In this document: piece by piece, positions 8,176-15,608 of the stretch | How the letters are laid out: the number at the start of each line of letters is the position of its first letter | How positions within the stretch are numbered: position 1 is the stretch's first letter | Assembly: GCA_030652255.1 (NCBI GenBank) | Contig: JAUSAZ010000047.1 | Location: 1-64,000, forward strand | Length of the DNA stretch: 64,000 nt | Direction: 5' to 3' | From: Myxococcales bacterium | GTDB taxonomy: Bacteria > Myxococcota_A > Polyangia > Polyangiales > Ga0077539 | Translations under genes and position numbers: made by a program | Notes under the pieces: model-generated | The model's database searches: none | What the model saw: the letters and a program-made list of their open reading frames with translations, nothing else | What the model was told of the DNA's origin: nothing

Positions 8176-9779
8176 GAACCGATCTTGATCGTGAACACCC
8201 CGGGCACCGTCAGCGTTCCGGGAGGCGAGACCACATCGCTCGCAGGCGAGTCCACGGTCACCCCCAGCACTCCGGGCAGATCCTCCAGCAGCGCAACGAT
8301 GTCGCTCTGAAACAGCCGGTCGCTCCCCCGGTCGTTGGGGCGCGGGTAGCGCTGCGAACCGAGCTCCTCGGGCTCGACGTTGAGCGGGATGTCCCCGGGG
8401 CCGTGCGTGTTGATCTCCGCGAAGATCAGGCGTCTTGCGTCGTGCCAGAGACCACAGTCAGGCCGGAGCATCTGAGCGCCGGCCGTGGGCGCGAAGGGCG
8501 CGGCCGTCGAGATCGTGACCGCGTTGCCGACGACGGACGCGACCGTCGAGAGCCACCATCCGCCTTTGATGACGTTGGCGCCCACGAACACCGCGATGCG
8601 GCTGCCCTGGGTGATGTCCGTCGTCTCGTCGAGGGTGAACGTGGTCGTGGTGGGCGCGGGGCTCGCCTGGATCGCCCGCGCGGAGCCGCTGTTGGTTCCC
8701 CACGGCCAAGGGCACACGCTCGGGTCGATCGTCAGCCGCACGATGACCTCGGTCACCGCCGGGATCGGCGCGAGCACGCGGTAGTTGCCCGGCCCCATGC
8801 CCGCGGGGCGGCGCTGCACCTGCGCCGAGCTCGGGACCGCGCGCCCTGCGGCGTCGTTGGTGCCCTCGATGTAGCCGCCGACGCGCGCCAGGAGGGTGCT
8901 CGATGGGATGCGCGTCGTGGCCGGGCGGAGGCCCACGCCGAGGGCGCCGCCCCCGTCGTCCTGCACGTAGCTCGTCGCGGGCGGGGCGGGCGTCACCAGG
9001 AGGATCGCGAGTGTCCCGGGGGTGTTGTACGCCCAGGTGAAGTGCGGCGCCCCGCCGTCGGCGCCGTAGGTCGCCAGCGCGCGGGGGTAGACGAACGCGC
9101 CCCCGACCCCCTCCACAGCTTCAGCGTTGAGGGCGTAGTCACTGCGGGTGCCCGCGCCCTTCGACGGCTCGCGGAAGTAGGAGACAACGCGCCCCCTGAG
9201 CTCCTCGATCGTCTCGGCGTCGGCGCCCGTCACGAGGACGTGGGTCGTCTCGGCTCCCTGGGGGAGCGTGATGCCCGTCGCCGCCATCCCCGTGGGCGCG
9301 CCGTTCTGCCAGGTGAGCGTCGCGTTGCTCGGGAGGTTCTGTTCGCTCCCCGGGTCGCGCGCGGTCACCACGACGAAGCCGAAGCCGCCCGAGTCGGTGA
9401 CGACGTTGCCGGGCGTCGCGAGGTACACGAGCCCCACCGCGTCGGTCATCGTCTTGTCGGCCGGGACCGTCAGCGTGGCCGACGGCGTGCCGGTGATGCG
9501 CACGCGGAGCGACGCGCGGCTCGCGGCGATGCGCTCGATGCCGTTGAGGGTGGCGTGGCGCAGGACGCCGGCCTCGCTGGCGGTGTCGGGGAAGGCCTCG
9601 TTGCGGGAGGCGGCGGCCATGAATTCAGCCCCCTCGCACTCCAGGCCGATGGCGAGCCCGAGCAGGCCGTAGGGGCTCTTCGGGGTCGTGACGACACGCT
9701 GACCGATGGCGGCGTGCTCCCCCTGAAGCGTCGTCAGGAAGCGCTCGGCGATGGTCTCGGCGTCGCGGGGGTCGGTCAT
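8172..9779 (-). CDS. Baseplate J-like protein (Mu gp47 type)
   Basis: A 535-residue protein with the gpJ layout: an N-terminal AERFLTTLQ..AAIGQ.. helical segment, a central GVLRHATLNGIERIAAS helix and ALTVPADKTM.. beta domain, and VTGADAETIEELRGRVVSYFREPSKGAGTRSDY at about 182-215, which is the family signature region. It forms the wedge of the contractile-tail baseplate. It is separated from gp46 by about 5 kb of inserted genes. ATG start with unclear RBS. Confidence 0.8.
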   Translation of the reverse strand: MTDPRDAETIAERFLTTLQGEHAAIGQRVVTTPKSPYGLLGLAIGLECEGAEFMAAASRNEAFPDTASEAGVLRHATLNGIERIAASRASLRVRITGTPSATLTVPADKTMTDAVGLVYLATPGNVVTDSGGFGFVVVTARDPGSEQNLPSNATLTWQNGAPTGMAATGITLPQGAETTHVLVTGADAETIEELRGRVVSYFREPSKGAGTRSDYALNAEAVEGVGGAFVYPRALATYGADGGAPHFTWAYNTPGTLAILLVTPAPPATSYVQDDGGGALGVGLRPATTRIPSSTLLARVGGYIEGTNDAAGRAVPSSAQVQRRPAGMGPGNYRVLAPIPAVTEVIVRLTIDPSVCPWPWGTNSGSARAIQASPAPTTTTFTLDETTDITQGSRIAVFVGANVIKGGWWLSTVASVVGNAVTISTAAPFAPTAGAQMLRPDCGLWHDARRLIFAEINTHGPGDIPLNVEPEELGSQRYPRPNDRGSDRLFQSDIVALLEDLPGVLGVTVDSPASDVVSPPGTLTVPGVFTIKIGS

Positions 9780-9833
9780 GGTCTTGAGCTTTCAGGTGAG
9801 GGGCGGTCGGCACGTCCGTAGGTGCTTCTGCCG

Positions 9834-9857
9834 GGGAGCTCCGCGGCCGGGAACTCC
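9834..9857. promoter_or_regulatory. GGGAGCTCC/GGAACTCC motif upstream of plus-strand gene
   Basis: The motif has GGGAGCTCCG and GGAACTCC spaced by GC bases, 33 bases before the ATG at 9891. A closely similar pair lies 43 bases before the metallopeptidase gene at 57229. It may be a shared operator or promoter part for plus-strand, lysogen-expressed genes. Chance in GC-rich DNA is a real alternative. Confidence 0.25.
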
Positions 9858-9890
9858 GCGCCCTGCGCCGCGGCGCCCTAGCGTCCCGGC

Positions 9891-10127
9891 ATGAAGGACG
9901 AGTACCTGTTCGTGCTGTATCTGATGGCCTACTCGAAGGCTCGCTGCGGGGCGGATGCGTCGGGGCACTTCGGCGTCTACGCGCACCAGACGCCGCGCCC
10001 GGCCGCCATCCTCGCCACCGCGTCCAGGGACGGAGCAAGCGGTGCGCTGCCGAAGACGTGGCCCGAGGTCCTCGCGGAGGTCGACCGCATCCTGACGGGC
10101 GCGCCAGCCGAGACGCCGCCTGCCTGA
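9891..10127 (+). CDS. Small unknown protein, moron candidate
   Basis: A 78-residue protein (MKDEYLFVLYLMAYSKARCG...) with an aromatic/hydrophobic N-terminus and a PKTWPEVLAEVDRIL helix near the end. It is on the plus strand inside leftward genes. Its TGA abuts the stop of the next gene in the palindrome TGATCA. The residue pattern is protein-like, but no RBS is obvious. Confidence 0.5.
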   Translation: MKDEYLFVLYLMAYSKARCGADASGHFGVYAHQTPRPAAILATASRDGASGALPKTWPEVLAEVDRILTGAPAETPPA

Positions 10128-10313
10128 TCAGCCGCGCGCCGCGGCGAGGGCTTGGAGCGACGCCGCAATCTCGGCGGCGTGGAGCGCGCCCTCGGTCGAG
10201 CGGGCCACGAGCTGGGTGAGCAGCGCGTGCTCGGCGCGGAGGCGGAGGTCTAGGATCTCGCGGGACAGGCGGGCCGACTCGTCGGGAGTCGGGTTCGTTG
10301 GGGTCGTGGTCAT
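10128..10313 (-). CDS. Small helical protein
   Basis: A 61-residue protein starting MTTTPTNPTPDESARL; the ATG overlaps the helicase stop (ATGA). Almost all of it is one or two amphipathic helices (ARLSREILDLRLRAEHALL...). The unknown product is co-translated with the helicase. Confidence 0.5.
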   Translation of the reverse strand: MTTTPTNPTPDESARLSREILDLRLRAEHALLTQLVARSTEGALHAAEIAASLQALAAARG

Positions 10314-12235
10314 CGGTTCTCCCGTGTGTTGGATGCAACGCACTCCGCCGGCGAAAGACCGCGGGCCAAGCGCTTGTAGATCCTGCTGAGGGGAGCGCCG
10401 GTTCGTTTGGACCACTGCCGCGCGGTCAGCGTCTCTCCGTCAATTTCCAGCGTCAAGCCTGGGCTCCTTGGCTCGATAGGTCGAACGCATTCCTGCGGGG
10501 ATTCACCACGGTCAAACCGCGCTTTAATAGTGGAGTAGGGGAGTCCCTTTCGTGCCCCCCACTGAGAAAAGGTCATTGTCTCGCCGTCGATCGTGATGCG
10601 CTGAGCCTTCTCAGTCGCTCTGCTCACGCTCAGCCGCGCGATTCTTTTGTCCCTCTCTTCTTTGGTTTCCGCCGGGCGCAGGCAGTCCTCGGGGGACTGG
10701 CCTTCCATCATGCGGCTCTTGATCGTCTCGATGTTTAGGCTGAGAAGCTTCGCCCACGCCTTCACCTTCAGAGTCCTGCCATTCGCCGTCAGCAGGCGAT
10801 GCCCCATCGACAAAGGCCTAAAAACGTCGTCCTTCTTCCCGCGGCGAACGCGTTCGTAGAAGGCGTTCGTTGTCAGTCCGAGCTCGCCCGCCCATTCCGG
10901 CGCCGTCATCGAGCGTCCTGCAAATTCGAACTGCCGGGCCTGCGGACCCAGCACGACTTCCACCAGCACCCCCGACGGCTCCTCCGTCGGCACCATGCCG
11001 CGCAGCTCGTTGCTGCACTCGGGGCACGCGTAGGACGAGAGCGGCACCATCATCCCGCACGCGGGACACCTTCGCACCGGGATCGCCCCGCCGAAGCCGT
11101 TGCGCTCGATGACGTCGAGGGAGACGGCGCGGTCGATGTCGGGCAGGCCGTGCATGAGGCACGCGCCCGCGTGATCGAGCACAACCACGTCCGCCTTGCC
11201 CGGCGCCAGCCTGCGCCCCCGCCCGACGGCCTGGAGGTAGACCGCCGATCGCCGCGTCGGGCGCGCGAGGATGATGCAGCCAACCGATGGCTCGTCGAAC
11301 CCCTCCGTCAGCACGTTGTAGCTGCACACCACCCGCGTCGCGCCACTGCGCAATCGGGCGAGTATCGCGGCCCGCTCGCCCTTCGCGGTCGTGCCATCGA
11401 GGTGCTCGGCGACGACACCCGCCGCCTTGAATCGCGCAACGATGTGCCGCGAGTGCTCGACGCTCGCCGCGAAGCAGAGCGTGCGCGTATTGCCCGAGTG
11501 TGACCGCCAATGCTCGACGATGTCGCCCAGAAGCGCGGGCTTGTCGACGCGGGTGGTGAGTGCGGCGATCTGATAGTCATCGCCCGACCATCCGACGCCG
11601 CGAAGGTCCAAGTCCCTCAGGGTATGCGGGTGCGTGAACATTCGAACGGGCGCGAGGTAGCCCTGCGCCGTCAACTCCGCTGAGCTGGTCGCGACGACCG
11701 CGGCTTGGAAGTAGTCCCCCAAGGCCTTGCCTGCCCCCCACCAGGGCGTCGCCGTGGGCCCGACGTGGACCGCATGCGGGTACATCCGCAGGAGCCGTAG
11801 GTACGTCTTGGCGGGCGCGTGGTGCGCCTCGTCGATCACTACGAGGTCGGCGGCGATCAACCCTGGGCGGAGCATCTGGATCGAGGCCACCTGTACCGTC
11901 GCCGCGCGGTTCCGAATCTGCCCGCCGCCGTAGACGCCCACGTCGTCGATGCCGCTGGCGTGGAGCTTCTCCTCGGCCTGGGTGATGAGCTCGCGGCGGT
12001 GGGCGACCACGAGCACCCTGAGCCCCTCGGCGTGGAACGCCGCCGCGAGGGCGCTGAACATGATCGTCTTGCCGCTGCCCGTCGGCGCTACGAGCAGGAT
12101 GCGTCGGTGCCCGGCATCCACCTCGTCGAGCACGCGGAGCGCGGCGTCGCGCTGGTACTCGCGGAGTGCAACGCCCGAGAGTTCGCCGCCGCGCTCGATC
12201 GTCGCGCGGATGCGCCGAAGCACGTCGTCGTTCAC
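10310..12235 (-). CDS. Superfamily 2 DEAD/DEAH helicase with four C-terminal DNA-binding-like repeats
   Basis: A 641-residue protein; the GTG start is set by a GTGA overlap with the upstream gene. Residues 45-345 are a complete SF2 motor: PTGSGKT (51-57), DEAH (135-138), GPTATP (159-164) and QAVGRGRR (335-342). A four-Cys knuckle CPAC..CPEC follows (390-407). Residues 436-633 hold four repeats of about 40-50 residues (cores PEWAGELGL, KAWAKLLSL, SQWGARKGL, RQWSKRTGA, each followed by a helix and G.SP(E/A)(E/D)C). Such Trp-containing modules occur in the DNA-binding ends of homing endonucleases. The 3' part (10310-10900) is visibly less GC-rich than the motor part, suggesting a transferred tail. 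It likely unwinds DNA at specific sites; role unproven. Confidence 0.8.
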   Translation of the reverse strand: MNDDVLRRIRATIERGGELSGVALREYQRDAALRVLDEVDAGHRRILLVAPTGSGKTIMFSALAAAFHAEGLRVLVVAHRRELITQAEEKLHASGIDDVGVYGGGQIRNRAATVQVASIQMLRPGLIAADLVVIDEAHHAPAKTYLRLLRMYPHAVHVGPTATPWWGAGKALGDYFQAAVVATSSAELTAQGYLAPVRMFTHPHTLRDLDLRGVGWSGDDYQIAALTTRVDKPALLGDIVEHWRSHSGNTRTLCFAASVEHSRHIVARFKAAGVVAEHLDGTTAKGERAAILARLRSGATRVVCSYNVLTEGFDEPSVGCIILARPTRRSAVYLQAVGRGRRLAPGKADVVVLDHAGACLMHGLPDIDRAVSLDVIERNGFGGAIPVRRCPACGMMVPLSSYACPECSNELRGMVPTEEPSGVLVEVVLGPQARQFEFAGRSMTAPEWAGELGLTTNAFYERVRRGKKDDVFRPLSMGHRLLTANGRTLKVKAWAKLLSLNIETIKSRMMEGQSPEDCLRPAETKEERDKRIARLSVSRATEKAQRITIDGETMTFSQWGARKGLPYSTIKARFDRGESPQECVRPIEPRSPGLTLEIDGETLTARQWSKRTGAPLSRIYKRLARGLSPAECVASNTRENR

Positions 12236-12552
12236 TGCCCGACCGCCTTCCTCCGGGACATCATTGCGTGCCGTCGGCGCACCACCGGCAGCAGGTTGAC
12301 TGCGAACAGGGCGACCGCGGCGGGCCCCGACCTGCCCTTCCACTTCGCCGGGAGGCGCACGCCCGGTCGCGGGATGAGGAAGTCCAGGGCCACCACCACG
12401 GACTCGTGGAGCGTAGGGTCCTGGGCCAGCTCGGGGTGAAGCGCGAGCACCTCGTCGCAGAGGGGGCGCCACAGCTTCGGCATCGCCGGGGCGTCGGCCC
12501 GCATGAGCCACGCGCGTTGGACCTTGTGAGCGAAGTGCGTCTGGGTGTTCAT
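12232..12552 (-). CDS. Small paralogous protein A
   Basis: A 106-residue protein (MNTQTHFAHKVQRAWLM...). The ATG overlaps the upstream stop. It is a diverged tandem copy of the next gene: both share FAHKV.R.W, a (M)P(K/R).WR..CD segment, an L.L/LH.. pattern and a closing R.A..A..AV.L.PV.RR. Unknown function; it probably acts with the helicase, to which it is coupled. Confidence 0.6.
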   Translation of the reverse strand: MNTQTHFAHKVQRAWLMRADAPAMPKLWRPLCDEVLALHPELAQDPTLHESVVVALDFLIPRPGVRLPAKWKGRSGPAAVALFAVNLLPVVRRRHAMMSRRKAVGQ

Positions 12553-12896
12553 CGGGCGTCCCACACCCCCGCGTAGCGGCGCGCCACCGGGACGAGCCTC
12601 ACCGCGAGCCGCGCGACGGCGCTGAGGTCATTCGGGCCGCGTCCGCGGCGAAGGCCTCTCGCGACGACCTCTCCCTTCCTCCCGTCGCAGAGGCGGCCGT
12701 CGGTGAAGAGGATCGCCATCGCGACGGCCCGGTGGAGGTCGAGGTCGCCGCCGTCGTGTGGCCGCAGGTCCAGCGCCGCGTCGCACACGGCCCGCCAGTA
12801 CCGCGGCATCGGCGCCGGGTGGGGGATCGTGCTCCACACCCGCTCGACCTTGTGGGCGAAGCGCAGCCGGACCCGCTCAGTAGCGAGAGCATCCAT
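12549..12896 (-). CDS. Small paralogous protein B
   Basis: A 115-residue protein starting MDALATERVRLRFAHKVERVW. It is related to the neighbouring 106-residue protein along its whole length (MPRYWRAVCDAALDL corresponds to MPKLWRPLCDEVLAL). Tandem duplication is the simplest explanation. The start overlaps the preceding stop as TGATG. Confidence 0.6.
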   Translation of the reverse strand: MDALATERVRLRFAHKVERVWSTIPHPAPMPRYWRAVCDAALDLRPHDGGDLDLHRAVAMAILFTDGRLCDGRKGEVVARGLRRGRGPNDLSAVARLAVRLVPVARRYAGVWDAR

Positions 12897-13309
12897 CACG
12901 CCACCTCGCCGACGCGGGCGTCGGTGTCGTTGGCGGCCGGCGTCCAGGCCAGTTCGAACGGGAGCGGACCCCCGTCCACCGCATCGAGGTAGCCCGCGCG
13001 GCACCCGTCGAGCCAGTCGTTCAGTTCGGCGCGGGCGGCATCGCAAAGGTCGCAGCCACAGGCGTCGACGGGGTCGTGCGCGAAGTCACCCGCGTCCGAG
13101 GCGCGCCGGGCGAAGGTCAGGGCGCCGAGGTGCAGCGCGGTGGCGGTGTCGACGATGGACACCTCTCCAACCAGGGCGAGGAGCCGGTCACCCGCGCAGT
13201 CGTCGCAGCGCCCGCGGGAGTCGACGGACTCGACGTAGGCGCCGCAGTGGGCGCAGGGGGTGAGGGCGAGGTCAGCAGGGAGAGTGAAGCGGTCGAAGGA
13301 GCGGGCCAT
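12896..13309 (-). CDS. Zinc-ribbon-like small protein
   Basis: A 137-residue protein with a CAHCG..CDDC four-Cys knuckle at residues 18-38 and a second CGCDLC cluster near residue 84. It is first in the leftward helicase gene group and is preceded by a promoter with an inverted repeat at 13354-13395. It could be a small DNA-binding protein; no family recognised. Confidence 0.6.
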   Translation of the reverse strand: MARSFDRFTLPADLALTPCAHCGAYVESVDSRGRCDDCAGDRLLALVGEVSIVDTATALHLGALTFARRASDAGDFAHDPVDACGCDLCDAARAELNDWLDGCRAGYLDAVDGGPLPFELAWTPAANDTDARVGEVA

Positions 13310-13353
13310 GTTGCCTCCGGGGCCCGCTGGTTGAAGCGCGGGCTACGGGAGGC

Positions 13354-13382
13354 ATCTTCCCTCAGAAGGAAACTTTCGTCAA
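13354..13382 (-). promoter_or_regulatory. Promoter for the helicase gene group
   Basis: On the minus strand TTGACG (13377-13382) lies 17 bases from GAAGAT (13354-13359), 45 bases before the ATG at 13309. The -35 lies in the loop of the inverted repeat 13367-13395, so a regulator could block it. The -10 is only a partial match. Confidence 0.4.
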
Positions 13383-13395
13383 CGGGAAGTTTCCT
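13367..13395. repeat. Inverted repeat, probable operator
   Basis: Perfect 9-bp arms AGGAAACTT (13367-13375) and AAGTTTCCT (13387-13395) with an 11-base centre. A further related half, AGAGAACTTT, follows at 13400-13409. It is distinctly AT-richer than its surroundings. It lies between the HTH gene 13408-13740 and the genes downstream, so the HTH protein is a likely ligand. Confidence 0.5.
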
Positions 13396-13407
13396 CTCAA
13401 GAGAACT

Positions 13408-13740
13408 TTAGGACTTGGGGCGGCCCTGCTTCACCTTGCCCGTGGTGCGAGCCTTCTCGTACTCGTCGGTCAGGTCGAGCGACCCGATGTAGCGGATCAC
13501 CGCCGACGGGCCATGCAGTCGCAGAGCCTCGGCCGTCGCGCTCAGGCTCCACCCGTTCGCGCGGAGAGCGTCCAGCAACACCTCCCGCTGAGCTTCGTGC
13601 GCCGCCTCGGCCAGAGCGTTGCGCGCCTCCGGTTCTGGCGCCTTCGCCCTCGGGGACGCCTTCGCGGGCGGCTTCCGGGTTGTGCCACTGGTCGTGCGTG
13701 TGCGGGTTTTCTCAGGCTGTGCCATCGCGCCGAGCATCAT
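13408..13740 (-). CDS. Small DNA-binding regulator, Fis/HTH_8-like
   Basis: A 110-residue protein. Residues 1-45 are Lys/Pro/Ala-rich and probably disordered; residues 50-85 have the Fis-type helix-turn-helix pattern (LLDALRANGWSLSATAEALRLHGPS...). The tail is basic. AGGGG lies about nine bases before the ATG at 13740; an alternative ATG at 13725 lacks an RBS. Two 52-bp promoter elements lie just upstream. It may control the 13.3-kb promoter next door. Confidence 0.6.
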   Translation of the reverse strand: MMLGAMAQPEKTRTRTTSGTTRKPPAKASPRAKAPEPEARNALAEAAHEAQREVLLDALRANGWSLSATAEALRLHGPSAVIRYIGSLDLTDEYEKARTTGKVKQGRPKS

Positions 13741-13878
13741 AGCCGAATCCCCTAGTCATCCGCCCCCGATGCGGCAAGGGGAGGACGCCGCGACGCAGGG
13801 GCGGAACGTGGCACGCGCCGCGTTCTGCCCCCCGCAGTGAGGGTGCGGGAAGCGGTCCCAGCCCACCGCGAACAAAGC

Positions 13879-13930
13879 TGCCCCCACCCAACTGCCCTAC
13901 GGGTAGCGTGAACAGATCGGCCCGGTCAAG
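13879..13930 (-). promoter_or_regulatory. 52-bp promoter element, copy A
   Basis: Read leftward it gives TTGACC (13924-13929), a 17-base spacer and CTACCC (13901-13906), then a conserved CAGTTGGGTGGGGGCA stretch. It aligns without gaps to copies at 13957-14008 (6 mismatches) and 32532-32583. It should drive the regulator gene 13408-13740. Confidence 0.55.
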
Positions 13931-13956
13931 CCGCGCGAACACCTCGCGCCCATAGG

Positions 13957-14008
13957 TGCCCCCACCCAACTGCCCCAGGGGTAGCGTGGCCAGATCGGGG
14001 CGGTCAAG
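13957..14008 (-). promoter_or_regulatory. 52-bp promoter element, copy B
   Basis: Second copy, 78 bases from copy A: TTGACC (14002-14007), 17-base spacer, CTACCC (13979-13984) and the same downstream CAGTTGGG block. It lies right after the stop of gp48 copy 1. The 13741-14023 gap holds only these two elements. Confidence 0.55.
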
Positions 14009-14023
14009 GGCGAAGCACCCTAG

Positions 14024-14665
14024 CTACGAGGCCAACAGGTCCCTCTCCACGAGGGAGTCCGCGCTGTCGCAGAGGAAGTCGTCGATCGTCTCGCCATCCT
14101 CGCCGCCATCCCCGCGCCCGATGGCCCACGCGAGCTGAGCCTGCGCCATAGGCGCGAGCGTGACGCTGATCTGCGCCCGGAGCTGACGGTCGGCCTCCTG
14201 CGCGTCGGGGAGCAGGATGGCGATGCGGTACGCGGCGAGCGGGTCGGTGTCGGCGACGTCCTCTGCCATGATCTCGATGACCGTCACGTCGGCCGAGAGG
14301 CGCTCCAAGGCGCGCCGGATCGCCAGCACTGAGGGGCCCGCGCGCAGCGCGATCCACCTCGCGTGCACGGCCCGTTGGCGGTCGGCCACCGGCGCCCCCT
14401 CGCCGGACAGCATCCCGAGGGCGCGCTCCCAATGAGCCAGCTCATCATCCTGGGACAGGTTCGCGATGACCTCGTAGAGCGAGCGCTCCGAGAACGCGCG
14501 CGTGGTCGCCAGGGCGGCGCCGAGGGAGAGGTAGAGGGCGGCCCCCACCGTCCCGTCGGCGGCTCGGATGGCGGGCCCCATCATCGCAGCGATCCGCTTC
14601 GCCACCGCGAGGGCGTCGGCGTTGTTCAAGGGGTCGGTCGTGGGTGCGGTCGAGGTGAGGTTCAT
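14024..14665 (-). CDS. Baseplate/tail protein, Mu gp48 (DUF2313) type, copy 1
   Basis: A 213-residue paralogue of 6028-6654, beginning MNLTSTAPTTDPLNNADALAV. The central WIALRAGPSVLAIRRAL segment is identical and the end is again DSLV..DLLAS. ATGA overlap with gp46. It is out of canonical order, directly after gp46 and before the cargo island, so it is either an extra baseplate part or a duplicate created when the island came in. The reading frame is intact. Confidence 0.7.
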   Translation of the reverse strand: MNLTSTAPTTDPLNNADALAVAKRIAAMMGPAIRAADGTVGAALYLSLGAALATTRAFSERSLYEVIANLSQDDELAHWERALGMLSGEGAPVADRQRAVHARWIALRAGPSVLAIRRALERLSADVTVIEIMAEDVADTDPLAAYRIAILLPDAQEADRQLRAQISVTLAPMAQAQLAWAIGRGDGGEDGETIDDFLCDSADSLVERDLLAS

Positions 14666-15021
14666 GCGTATCCTCGGACGGTGCGGGCGCGCGTCCCGTC
14701 GTGGAACGCGACCGTGTAGGAGAGCCGGCCGGGCGCGGCGCGCTCGACGGTGACGGCGAGGCCCGTGATCCAACCGCCCTCGGTGACCCAGCGGAGGGCG
14801 CGCTCGATCTCACGGCGCAGGGCCTGCGGGGCGTCGGCGGTGTCGGTCGACGCGACGCGCCAGTCCACACCGATCTCCGGGTCGGCGAGGCACTTCCCGA
14901 GGGGCGTGCGCAGGACGAACACCACCAGGCCGATCGCGGCCGAGGGTGCCCACGCGAGGGCGCCGTCATCGAGCGAGAGGTCGCCGGTCCCGGGGTCGAT
15001 GGCGGGGGTGAGGGTGTCCAT
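14662..15021 (-). CDS. Baseplate protein, gp46/GPW-gp25-like
   Basis: A 119-residue protein of the size expected for Mu gp46 (lysozyme-like wedge protein without catalytic role). It shows LRTPLGKCLADPEIGVDWRV and ALRREIERALRWVTEGGWI, typical of the family. It lies after gp45 in the Mu order and overlaps by one base. Confidence 0.75.
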   Translation of the reverse strand: MDTLTPAIDPGTGDLSLDDGALAWAPSAAIGLVVFVLRTPLGKCLADPEIGVDWRVASTDTADAPQALRREIERALRWVTEGGWITGLAVTVERAAPGRLSYTVAFHDGTRARTVRGYA

Positions 15022-15608
15022 CAGCCGGAGGTCTTCACGCGGCGGGCGGCGGTGACGTTCACCTTGCCGACGACCGCGGCGCCGGCGGGTGTGATCGGCG
15101 TCGCGGCGCCGCCGGGCGGCGTGTAGGAGAGCGACGCGCCGCTGGTGCCGGGGCTGAAGGTCCAGGAGCCGAGGTCCACCGGGTCGGTGTCGGCGGCGAC
15201 CTTCAGCGCGCTCCCGTTGAGCCGCACCTCGCCCGCGCCCGGGGCGTTGACGACCACGTTGCGACCGCTCGCGCTCGTGACCTCGATGTCCCCGCTCGCG
15301 CGCAGGTAGATCGTGGTCGCCGGCGCCGCGTCCCCGACGAGCGCGACCCCGCCCGTCTCGGGCTCGACGCCGCCCGTCTGGCGAACCTTGTCGACGACGA
15401 AGGCGACGCGCTGGCCGTTGGCGAGCTCGAAGACCAGCGCCTCGGTGCTCTCGCGCACCACCGGGTTCGCCCGCAGCCCCAGAGGCTGCACCACCTCGAC
15501 GGAGGGCGCGGGGATCGGCCGACCGTCGGCCGGGGCGCCCTCGAGCTGCACCAGCAGCGCGCGGACCCGGGTCGCCCACTGCGCGAGCTTCACCGCGTAG
15601 AACATCAT
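15021..15608 (-). CDS. Baseplate assembly protein V / Mu gp45-like spike
   Basis: A 195-residue protein: an N-terminal helix (MMFYAVKLAQWATRV), an OB-like beta domain (about 40-110, ELANGQRVAFVVD), then a beta-helix-like repeat region typical of the central spike (IYLRASGDIEVTSASGRNVV, GEVRLNGSALKV). It pierces the host envelope. ATGATG start; the first ATG overlaps the upstream stop. Confidence 0.75.
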   Translation of the reverse strand: MMFYAVKLAQWATRVRALLVQLEGAPADGRPIPAPSVEVVQPLGLRANPVVRESTEALVFELANGQRVAFVVDKVRQTGGVEPETGGVALVGDAAPATTIYLRASGDIEVTSASGRNVVVNAPGAGEVRLNGSALKVAADTDPVDLGSWTFSPGTSGASLSYTPPGGAATPITPAGAAVVGKVNVTAARRVKTSG

